From Methylobacterium gnaphalii (lineage in GTDB: Bacteria; Pseudomonadota; Alphaproteobacteria; Rhizobiales; Beijerinckiaceae): a DNA stretch of 64,000 bases. The stretch lies in the NCBI RefSeq assembly GCF_007992215.1, contig NZ_BJZV01000002.1, forward strand, positions 310,001 through 374,000, written 5' to 3'. Below, piece after piece: positions 36,707 to 44,296 of the stretch (its first letter is position 1; the number at the start of each line of letters is the position of its first letter). The notes under the pieces were generated by a model. That model was not told the DNA's origin, did no database searches, and worked only from the letters and a program-made list of their open reading frames with translations. Made by a program: the position numbers and the translations under genes.

Positions 36707-38645
36707 GACGGGTTCCACGGTGGCGGAGGACGTTCTGCGACGGCTTCTGACCGAGGGGAGCGGCGAACCCGCCGACCTCTCGTCCGTCTCGTCGGCGCAA
36801 TTACGGGAGGTCGTCCGTGGATCGGCGCGGGGCTTCGGAGGGGCCGACCTGTTCGTCGCCCTGGCCTCCCATCCCAACGTCGAAAAAACCATTCTGGCCG
36901 CGGTCGAGATCGTCCGCGAGGCCGGCGACGTCGTCGCGATGGTCGGCATCGCCGCCTGGCTCAGCCATGGTGGCCGGTTGCGCCCAGAGGACGCGAGCGC
37001 GCTCGGGCGTGCGTTCCTGGAACGCGCCGGGGACCGCACCGGCGATTACGGCACGCGCGCCCACGCGCTCAAGGCGGCGATGATCCTCGCCCAGTCGGAC
37101 CGCGCCCTCCTGCGACGGCTTCAGGCGGAGATGATCGATCTCGACCCGGCGGACGACGGTGACTTCCTGCGCCATGCCGCCGCGATCACGGGCGCCCTCC
37201 TTGCACGCGGTCCGGACCCGGATCTGCACGCGGTCCTGGGCAAGCTCCTCGACGTCGAGGAGGCGGAGGACGAGGTCGCCATGGAACTCGGGCTCGACGC
37301 ACTCCGTGCCGGTCTCGACGCGACGACGCAGGACGATGCGCTCCGGTCGTTCCGGGAGGCCCGGGACTGGTTTGTGCGGTCCGAGGCGACGAGCGACGAG
37401 CGCCCGGACGCACGGCTGTATCGCCGCTGCCTGGACATGCTGGTCGCGTTCCAGACCGGCCGGCCCCAAGGCGATGTCCGTGTCGGCATCGACGGCATCA
37501 AGGAGGCCGCCTTCGCGTACACGGCCTACCTCTCGCCCTCCGACCGCCCCGAGGAGACGTCGTCCTGGCTCGGTGCCCGGGGCCGGGAGCGCGTCCACTG
37601 GTCGATGCTCGCACTCAGGCTGGGCGCCCTCGACACCAGCTTGGGTAAACGGGCCTGGCTCAACGCCGCCGCCGTCATCCAGGACGAGCTCGTGTCCGTC
37701 TACTCGGCGAGCCGCAGCATCATGGTGCGCCGCGAGGACGGCGGCCTTGAGGCCGTCCTCCAGCCCCGAATCGTCGGTGCCCTGAAACGCGAACTGCATT
37801 CCCTGGACACCCTCGGCCAATGGATCGAGGAAAATGCCAGTTCGGGCCTTTTGCCCGACGTCGCGGGGCTCCGTACCCTGGTTGCCGACGCCCACGAGGG
37901 AGTGGTCGCCCACCGCCCTACTGAGGCGGCGACCGGGAGCTCACCGGTCACCGCCATCCTGGAGAGCATCCCCGAGGCCGGCCGGGCATCGGCGATGGCG
38001 CGCGTCGCTGGCGCCATGACGACGCTCGTCGACGAGAGCACCTCCGTGGTGGTCTCGGACCTGTTCGACCGCATCCTGGAAGCCCTCGGCGGGAACGAGC
38101 ACTACCGTAGGCACCAGGACGCCCGCAGCCTCTTCGAGGTCGCCCTCTGGATGACCACCCTGTTCGTCGTCCAGCGGAGCAATGTCAGTTCCAGCACGTT
38201 CAGGCGGGTCAAGTATCTCTTCGAGCGGGATCCGGCCAAGCTGCCGCTGGAGGAAGTCCTCCAAGAGGACTACCTCGATTTCCTGTGCGGCTCCCCCCTC
38301 GCCGGGATACTCGGCGCCGAGGCCAGCGACGTCGCCGGGGGGCGCGTCGACGTCCTGTTCAAGCACATGCGCACGACCTTCGTCGCGGAGTTGAAGAAGA
38401 CGGACCGCAAGCTCACGAACGCGCAGGTCGTGGACGAGTACGGGCTCCAGAAGGTGGCTTACGACGTGACGAATGTCAGCTTCGGCATCCTGATGATGCT
38501 CGACCTTCACGACCTGGGCGGCGGTCAGCCGGACGTCGCCGAGCGGATCTCAGTCCACCACGTCACACCGCCCTGGGGCACTACGGAGCACGCCGTCGTC
38601 CTCTTCCGGGTCCAGGGGCGCCGTAAGACTCCGTCGAAACTCTGA
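36654..38645 (+). CDS. Helical-repeat protein with C-terminal PD-(D/E)XK-like nuclease motif
   Basis: A 663-residue protein. Residues about 30-450 are Ala/Leu-rich helices in repeated pairs, suggesting a HEAT-like scaffold. The C-terminal region carries GRVDVLF, then FVAELKK: Asp566, Glu579 and Lys581 fit the D…ExK metal-dependent nuclease pattern, followed by a helix with a conserved-looking QKVAYDVTN. The ATG overlaps the ATPase gene by 53 bases; a GTG at 36720, 14 bases beyond the ATPase stop, is an alternative start. As third gene of the cassette it is the likely effector. Confidence 0.65.
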   Translation: MSQASKRSTLKATDSFSETGSTVAEDVLRRLLTEGSGEPADLSSVSSAQLREVVRGSARGFGGADLFVALASHPNVEKTILAAVEIVREAGDVVAMVGIAAWLSHGGRLRPEDASALGRAFLERAGDRTGDYGTRAHALKAAMILAQSDRALLRRLQAEMIDLDPADDGDFLRHAAAITGALLARGPDPDLHAVLGKLLDVEEAEDEVAMELGLDALRAGLDATTQDDALRSFREARDWFVRSEATSDERPDARLYRRCLDMLVAFQTGRPQGDVRVGIDGIKEAAFAYTAYLSPSDRPEETSSWLGARGRERVHWSMLALRLGALDTSLGKRAWLNAAAVIQDELVSVYSASRSIMVRREDGGLEAVLQPRIVGALKRELHSLDTLGQWIEENASSGLLPDVAGLRTLVADAHEGVVAHRPTEAATGSSPVTAILESIPEAGRASAMARVAGAMTTLVDESTSVVVSDLFDRILEALGGNEHYRRHQDARSLFEVALWMTTLFVVQRSNVSSSTFRRVKYLFERDPAKLPLEEVLQEDYLDFLCGSPLAGILGAEASDVAGGRVDVLFKHMRTTFVAELKKTDRKLTNAQVVDEYGLQKVAYDVTNVSFGILMMLDLHDLGGGQPDVAERISVHHVTPPWGTTEHAVVLFRVQGRRKTPSKL

Positions 38646-38924
38646 GGATGCCGAGGTCCGGGCGCGGGCCCGTCTCCCGTCACCGGTCGGGCTTCGACGG
38701 GGCGAGCCGGGCTCGCTCCACATGAGCGGGCGATACCGGCCGCTTTGGAACTGCTCGCCGTCGGTGCGCTCGGCGAAGTAGGCGTCCATCGGCCTGACCC
38801 CCTGCGTCACCGTCTCCATGAGCGCTGTCACGAGGACCTGCCCTTCGCCGAGCAGCGCCTCCCGCAGCCGGTTGGCCAAGGCATCCAAGATTACGCCGCC
38901 GGGAAGCGGCACCGTCTCCGGCAT
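38550..38924 (-). pseudogene. Probable 3'-truncated hypothetical gene
   Basis: The first 70 residues look natural (VILDALANRLREALL and MDAYFAERTDGEQF). After base 38700 the translation becomes Arg/Ser/Pro-rich and runs into the 3' end of the nuclease gene on the other strand. The real gene has probably lost its 3' part where the three-gene cassette was inserted. It lies 15 bases after the gene at 38940-39188, in the same direction. No domain is recognised. Confidence 0.4.
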
Positions 38925-38939
38925 CGCGAAGGACCGGAC

Positions 38940-39188
38940 TTATGGATGCGCCTCGTCGAAGGTAACCAGTTGCTGCTGCCACGGGTCGATCGCCCGGCGT
39001 CCGAGAAGCCGTCGCAGCGTCTCCGCATCGACGTCGAACCGCAGCGCCTCGTAACAGCGCCGCCGTCCAAGTTCACCGGCGAGCGCCCTTATGACGCCTT
39101 GCGCACCGTCGAACTCTCGTTCGAGATCATAAGTTCGGAGATTCAGGTAAGGACGCACCATCGACTCGACCATGAATCCTAAGGCCAA
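38940..39188 (-). CDS. Hypothetical protein
   Basis: An 82-residue soluble protein, mostly charged helices (EREFDGAQGVIRALAGELG), with no motif I recognise. An internal ATG six codons in is an alternative start. With the following truncated frame it forms an old two-gene unit at the right edge of the SMC-like cassette. Confidence 0.45.
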   Translation of the reverse strand: MALGFMVESMVRPYLNLRTYDLEREFDGAQGVIRALAGELGRRRCYEALRFDVDAETLRRLLGRRAIDPWQQQLVTFDEAHP

Positions 39189-39500
39189 GTTTCACGATTG
39201 AGTGGGATGCTGTTCAGCCGCAATCCTGCCGTGGCTGGTTCACGTCAAGCGCCTGGTCGCGTCGGGTCTGCACCCGGACGGCGAGCCGGACGCAACGAAC
39301 GTAAAGCTGAGAAAGCATCTATTAAGCACTTTTGCTGCCACCTCTTGCATGCCCGGGGCGCAGAGGATATTATCTTATCATAAAATTTTATCAAAATCCG
39401 ATAATTCTGTTAATCTTCGAGCCTAATGCCGCGTGCATCTACTTGCTGCATGCTTATGACTCCTGTCGGTAGGCCGGATGGCCACGCGCAGGAGGTTCAA

Positions 39501-40007
39501 ATGACCGAAGATACCCTGGAAGAGCTACTGCTCAGAAGTGCGCAGGCAACGGACTTTGAGTTCCGTTCCTTCAGCATGGAGGCACAAGCCAAGCGCATCG
39601 CGCGGGCTTTTCAATACTCAAAAGTCGTTGTGGCGCTCTACCCAACGCACGACGAGACTGGCTTCGCTCACATGTTGCTCAAGGGCACACCGGCAAGGCT
39701 CGAGTTGGAAGTGCAGGAAGCCGCACGACTAATGGGGCCATTCCGCATGCTGCGGCCAACGTGGTTCGCATTGACGGTTACGAGTCCAGATGTAGCCAGA
39801 GCTATAAGAGATGTCCATGAAATGAAGCGACACGAGCGCGCAACGAAAGCCAAGGAGAGTAAGTTAACAAGCGAGTTCCGGGAGGAGTTGACCCCTCTAG
39901 GACTCAAAAGGTTTTCTCAGACGAATGTGGTCGCACGATACACGCACTACGTGCGATCGAAAGGCCTGACGCTCCGCAAAATTCGGATCTCAATGGAGCG
40001 AGCATAG
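39501..40007 (+). CDS. Hypothetical protein in an AT-richer segment
   Basis: A 168-residue soluble protein, predicted mixed alpha/beta, with basic C-terminal helices. AGGAGG lies 5 bases before the ATG, so this start is chosen over one at 39426. Codon use is much less GC-rich than in the flanking genes, as is the surrounding DNA from about 39.3 to 40.3 kb, which suggests separate origin. A strong hairpin terminator follows. I recognise no family. Confidence 0.65.
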   Translation: MTEDTLEELLLRSAQATDFEFRSFSMEAQAKRIARAFQYSKVVVALYPTHDETGFAHMLLKGTPARLELEVQEAARLMGPFRMLRPTWFALTVTSPDVARAIRDVHEMKRHERATKAKESKLTSEFREELTPLGLKRFSQTNVVARYTHYVRSKGLTLRKIRISMERA

Positions 40008-40014
40008 CCGACGT

Positions 40015-40047
40015 AATGGCCGGATAAACTATAACAATCCGGCCATT
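40015..40047 (+). terminator. Strong hairpin after the 39501 gene
   Basis: AATGGCCGGAT and ATCCGGCCATT form a perfect 11-bp stem around an 11-base loop, 8 bases after the stop codon. The bases after it are TAAAAAATT rather than a T tract. Confidence 0.6.
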
Positions 40048-40483
40048 TAAAAAATTAAGTCGAGGACTGAACGACTGAATAGTTCATTGCTTAGCTTGGC
40101 CAAGCCGCTGTTCTAAATTTACATCCGAACTATGTGGACAGGCGTTTGCGGCGCTAAGCGCACGCTCGTAGCAGGGCGCCTAAATCGTAAGCGTCCACAC
40201 GCCGACTGCTCAACATTTCAGCACGTTCTTTATGCAGAACTGAGCGCCTGCCCAGCGGTGCAGGGGCGGTCAAAACTGCGGTTTTTGCCCCTTGGTAAGA
40301 TTTTGGCGTCCGTGGTGACGAACGGGTACGTGGCGAGGCTGCCTGGTACGGTCTAGGGTCGCCAGAATCGCTCCACACCCACGCTGATGGGTGATGTCGG
40401 TTGAGGTGCTCGCCTGGATGCTCGCGGGTGCTCTGGCAGCTTTCCGGGCCGGATGAGATACTCGATGCACGTCGCGTCGGGTC
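40048..40483. other. AT-richer intergenic region upstream of the primase-like gene
   Basis: No convincing gene is present. The left half is AT-rich. Two weak hairpins occur: GGGGC…AAAA/TTTT…GCCCC near 40263-40291 and CACCCA/TGGGTG near 40375-40392. A replication origin or promoter for the primase-like gene could lie here, but no iterons are visible. Confidence 0.4.
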
Positions 40484-42514
40484 GTGCTGCTCCGCCGCCA
40501 CAGCCGGACCGTCGCCTTGCTCTACCTCCCGTCCTCGTCCTTCGTTCGCCTCGACGCCTATGCGCCCATGCTCCTGCCGCAGGCGGAGCAGCATCGCCTG
40601 GCAGAGACGTTCCGCGCCCGCGTTAACGTCGGCCCCCGCGCAGCCCACGCAAGGACGCTTCATCCCGACCTTGAGGGCGCCAAGGGCAAGGTGAGCCTGA
40701 TGCGAGTGACCGGCAACGCCGGCGAGGAGCGCTGGGAGACCCGCGTCGTCACCGTCGGCGAGCTCGCCACGTCCGACGCCCTGCTTTGGGCGACACACAT
40801 CAGCATGCAGCGATTCTACGGCGCCCGCGGCAGCACGAGTCTCGTCCAGCTTCGGTCCCTCATCGCGGACGCGGACTGCCACGACCAGGCCGCCTTCCGC
40901 GGACTCAGCCCCGAGGAGATGGCCGGCATCCTGATCGAGCGTCTGCGCGCGGCGGGCAAGCCCCTGCCGTCCTACGTTCTCTTTAGCGGCCGCGGCCTGC
41001 ACCTCGTTTGGGTGCACCAGCCGCTCATGGCGACGCCAGGCATCACGCGGCGGCACCGCTCCGTCCAGCGCCACATGCACGGACCCAAGGGCGGCGTTCC
41101 GTCCGCGACGGTCCGGACCGCCTCGGGCACCCGTCTGCAGGACCCCGAGGTCATCGCCCACGAGGAGAGGATGGCTGCGGTCTGGCGCGGCACCGGCCTC
41201 GACCGCGGCGCCTCGGACACCGCTCGCGTCCTGCGCCTCGCCGGGTCGTACAACGCGAAATCCGGGCAGGTCGCGCGGCTGGTCTGGCCAGCATCCTGGA
41301 CCGACGTGGTCGAGCACGATTTTGAGGACCTCGCGACGTCGTTCCTGCCCTACACCCGGGAGCAAATGGCGGCCATCAAGGCCGAGCGCGATGCCTCGTG
41401 GCGTCAGCGCGAGGCCGTCCGCCAGGAGCGACGCGCCGAGCAGGAGGCCGCCGGCATTACGCTCGTGGAGGAACAGACCCGGCGCCGGATTTCCGGCGGA
41501 TACTGGGCGAGCGTCGTCGATGCCCTCGATGCCATCCGGGTGTGGTGGGGCGGGACGCCTCCTGAGGGCAAGAGGGAGTTGTGGGGCTTCCTCTCGGCCT
41601 GCGCCATCGCCCAGGCTGAGGGTGGCGACGCGGCAACGTGGGCCTCGCGCCTCTGCAGACCAGCCGGCCTAACCGAGGGCGAGCTCCGGACGTCCCTCGG
41701 CGCCCTGGATCGGCAACTCCGGCGGCATGAAAACGGCGAGACCCGCGATCACGACGGCACAGAGCGGTCCGTCATCTACGAATACTCGAAGGCCCGGATG
41801 CTCAGCCTCCTCGGCCTGTCCGAGGACGACGCCCGGGCCGCCGGAGCCGGCGCGCTGCTGCCCGGCGGCGTCGCTCGGTCTGAGCGGGAGCGCAGCGCGT
41901 CCCGTCGCGCCGAGGCCGGCGTCCAGCCCCGAGCCGTCACCGTGTCCGCCCGGCTGGCTGACGGTCGCGAGGCCCTCGCCATGCAGGCGGTCGGGAAGGC
42001 GATGCGCGAGATCGTGGCGGCCTTCGGCGGGCGCCGCGGCGAGACCAGCCTCCGCCGGGCGATGGCCGAGGCGGCTGCCGAGCCTCTCGCCGAGACCCTG
42101 CCCGAGACCGTCGTAGCGGCCCCCGTCGAACCCGTCTCCGAAGCCCGGGGGGAACAGTCCGTCTCGGCTCCTCACGGTTCGACCGCTACTATAGTGGCCA
42201 TGCCGGGGGCCTTGCCCCCCTTGGGCGCCGAGACCGCTCCCGAGCCCTTCCACCACCCCCTTCTGGACCTGCCGGAGGGCGATTTCGACGCCCCGATCCT
42301 CTCACGGCACCTGGCAGCCCCGTACAGCGCATCGACTATCCGGATGAACGCGGACACCACCCCGTCGTCGCGAGCCCCGTTCCCGGCCTTCCCTGTGCCT
42401 CGGTCCGGAGCCGATCCGCTCCCGAACGCCCCGGTCTCCGATGCCGGAAGGGTCCCGGTCCCCGCCTTCCTCCTACGGTCTGCGAGAGTGTCCGGAGGGC
42501 GCGCTTCTCCTTGA
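40484..42514 (+). CDS. AEP-type primase-like protein of a mobile element
   Basis: A 676-residue protein with a GTG start; a TGA 30 bases upstream limits extension. The N-terminal third shows the three archaeo-eukaryotic primase motifs: DAD (129-131, followed by CH), SGRGLH (168-173) and a late ARVLRLAGSYNAKSG (about 247-261). They carry the metal-binding Asp, the nucleotide-binding His and the conserved Arg/Asn. A basic coiled-coil stretch lies at about 290-325. The last 200 residues are disordered and Pro/Ala-rich. No helicase motif is seen. Such proteins initiate replication of plasmids, phages and integrative elements. Confidence 0.7.
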   Translation: MLLRRHSRTVALLYLPSSSFVRLDAYAPMLLPQAEQHRLAETFRARVNVGPRAAHARTLHPDLEGAKGKVSLMRVTGNAGEERWETRVVTVGELATSDALLWATHISMQRFYGARGSTSLVQLRSLIADADCHDQAAFRGLSPEEMAGILIERLRAAGKPLPSYVLFSGRGLHLVWVHQPLMATPGITRRHRSVQRHMHGPKGGVPSATVRTASGTRLQDPEVIAHEERMAAVWRGTGLDRGASDTARVLRLAGSYNAKSGQVARLVWPASWTDVVEHDFEDLATSFLPYTREQMAAIKAERDASWRQREAVRQERRAEQEAAGITLVEEQTRRRISGGYWASVVDALDAIRVWWGGTPPEGKRELWGFLSACAIAQAEGGDAATWASRLCRPAGLTEGELRTSLGALDRQLRRHENGETRDHDGTERSVIYEYSKARMLSLLGLSEDDARAAGAGALLPGGVARSERERSASRRAEAGVQPRAVTVSARLADGREALAMQAVGKAMREIVAAFGGRRGETSLRRAMAEAAAEPLAETLPETVVAAPVEPVSEARGEQSVSAPHGSTATIVAMPGALPPLGAETAPEPFHHPLLDLPEGDFDAPILSRHLAAPYSASTIRMNADTTPSSRAPFPAFPVPRSGADPLPNAPVSDAGRVPVPAFLLRSARVSGGRASP

Positions 42515-42580
42515 TGCAGGCTCGGCCGCGGGGTAGTATCCTCCCTGCCGACAGGTCCTAGGTGCAGCACACCTCCAGGG

Positions 42581-42613
42581 AAGCCCGCTCCAGCCACAGG
42601 CCGGGGCGGGCTT
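42581..42613 (+). terminator. Terminator downstream of the primase-like gene
   Basis: AAGCCCGC and GCGGGCTT pair around a 17-base loop, with CGTCGTTT following. It lies about 70 bases after the primase-like gene. The rest of the stretch from 42515 to 42859 has only a broken frame beginning GTG-TAA at 42727. Confidence 0.6.
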
Positions 42614-42859
42614 CGTCGTTTAGGGTTCCCCTGCCGGGACCGCGAGGGGCAAGACCTCGCCGGGTCTCCCTCCGTCGCGGTCCCGACGCGCGCACGCTCT
42701 CCTAACTACCCCTCAGGAGCCCTGCCGTGTAATTCGCCCTCGCTGCCGCCCCGCCCGCCGACCCGTCCCCGGCGACGGCATACGTCACGCACGACCGCTT
42801 CGGCGGCTACCGCGCCACGCTCACGCAACACGCCGTCCCCTGGTTCGCCGACCGAGTTC

Positions 42860-43139
42860 ATGGGCCTGGAGCCGGTCCTAGAGGGCCTGACGGAAAGGCT
42901 CGCGGAACTTGAGGCGCTGGCGGGATGGCGAGGGTGCCCCGAGCGCCAAGACGATGGCATGGGCTCGGGAATGGGCGCTGGCAACTGCGGCTGACGTGCT
43001 CGCCGCGGCCTGGGAGCAGGACCTCGTCGATGACGTGCGAGCGCGTCTCCAAGGGATCAAGCGGCGCGCTGCCGAGCAGGGCCGCGCTATACATGCCGCG
43101 GCCCGAGCCAAGGCCGAGGCCGCGGCGTCGGCGACCTAA
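42860..43139 (+). pseudogene. Frameshifted small hypothetical gene
   Basis: An ATG at 42860 opens a natural-looking frame (EGLTERLAELEALAGWRG) that soon turns poor. Another frame then takes over with AWAREWALATAADVLAAAWEQ and continues as a helical Ala-rich protein to the TAA at 43137. The two halves together resemble one small phage-type protein broken by a single-base change near 42935. Confidence 0.5.
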
Positions 43140-43564
43140 TCCCCGGTCGAGAGTTCACCCATCCCGCGCCGGGGGCACTCGTTGACGCCGACCATCTCGC
43201 CGACGAGGCGCAGGTCCTCAGGTCGGGCGCGATCCTGGCTCACGACGAAGTTGCCGCACCGGCCGTCGCTTAGATCCCAGCGCCCTCCGAAGCCGGGGGC
43301 TCGCCCCCTGGTGCTCTCGCCGGTGCCGACGACGCGCCGGATGACGCGCCCGGTGCGCGTGTCGCGCACGCCGCACTCGACCCGGACGGTCCACCGCGCC
43401 GAGCGCCCCGGCTCCGCGTCGACGATGCCGTAGCGCTCCTGCGCGGGCCCAGCGGGCTCTTTCAGGACGTACTGCCAGCCGCTATCGAACGTGGGCCGCA
43501 GGTCGTCGCTGGCGAGCGCGACCGAGGGAACGAGGGCGGCAACTGCAAGGATAGCGACACGCAT
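43136..43564 (-). CDS. Secreted hypothetical protein
   Basis: A 142-residue protein with a signal peptide (MRVAILAVAALVPSVALA). The mature part is a beta-rich domain with three cysteines (VECGVRD, GRCGN and NECPRR). No family is recognised. The start chosen begins exactly at the signal peptide; an upstream ATG would add an Arg-rich leader. Its stop overlaps that of the convergent gene. Confidence 0.6.
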   Translation of the reverse strand: MRVAILAVAALVPSVALASDDLRPTFDSGWQYVLKEPAGPAQERYGIVDAEPGRSARWTVRVECGVRDTRTGRVIRRVVGTGESTRGRAPGFGGRWDLSDGRCGNFVVSQDRARPEDLRLVGEMVGVNECPRRGMGELSTGD

Positions 43565-43577
43565 TCTTGGCGACCTT

Positions 43578-43916
43578 TCAGCGAGGGTTGACCGCCCAGC
43601 ACGAGCCATCGGCGGCGAGATGGACGAAGGCGGCTGCGCTCACCGGCGTGCCGTCCTCCAGCGTGAATTCAGCCCCTCGGTAGGGGCAGAAGCACACCCG
43701 AACCGCCCCGGGCGGGGGCGTGTTCGATTCGACTGGGACGCCCCGGACGAAGGCGACGACCTCTCGGGCCCGTCGGGCCTGCACCCGGCGAACCCCGGCG
43801 GCCGAGACGCGGAACGAGACGTCCGCTAGGGCCAGGGTCGCCACCTGTCCGACCACGCGCCCGCGCTCGCGCAGGGACCAGACCTTGCGCCTCAGGTGCC
43901 AGTGCACGTCGGGCAT
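43578..43916 (-). CDS. Small conserved phage/plasmid-type hypothetical protein
   Basis: A 112-residue protein. The opening HWHLRRKVWSLRERGRVVG and the following strand pattern recall a small hypothetical family seen in alphaproteobacterial phages and plasmids; this is from memory of the pattern. A CFCP motif near residue 79 is noted. It overlaps the upstream gene by 25 bases and is co-directional with it. Confidence 0.6.
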   Translation of the reverse strand: MPDVHWHLRRKVWSLRERGRVVGQVATLALADVSFRVSAAGVRRVQARRAREVVAFVRGVPVESNTPPPGAVRVCFCPYRGAEFTLEDGTPVSAAAFVHLAADGSCWAVNPR

Positions 43917-44281
43917 CGAGCCCTCGCCACCGGCTCGCCGGGCTTGCGCCAGGACCCGTCTCTGCCCTCGGCGTCCCGGACGAGCGTGTTCTCCCTCCAG
44001 GGGAAGGGACGCGACGGCGCCGGCGGCGGTGCAGGCCTATCGCGGGGGACGTGCCGCGCCTCGTCCAGCGGGACCACGTGCGAGGCGAAGCGGACGACCC
44101 TATTGCCGAGGACGAGCCCCTCGGCGACGGTCATCTCGCCGCCGGAGATGCTTCGGGCCAAATGCCCGAGGTACTCGTCGAGAACGAGGCCGAGGCGATG
44201 GTCGCAGAGCCCGGCGCCCCGGTAGCCCCCAAGGGCCTCGCGGAAGAACTGGAAGACGGGGGCGTGCTGACGCTGGTTCAT
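43892..44281 (-). CDS. Hypothetical protein
   Basis: A 129-residue protein, helical in its first 80 residues and Pro/Arg-rich afterwards, with a terminal CPTC. No domain is recognised. It lies 15 bases downstream of the AAA+ gene and overlaps the following gene, so the run 45913 to 43136 is probably one transcript. Confidence 0.5.
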   Translation of the reverse strand: MNQRQHAPVFQFFREALGGYRGAGLCDHRLGLVLDEYLGHLARSISGGEMTVAEGLVLGNRVVRFASHVVPLDEARHVPRDRPAPPPAPSRPFPWRENTLVRDAEGRDGSWRKPGEPVARARCPTCTGT

Positions 44282-44296
44282 GCTCGCTCTGCCCCC

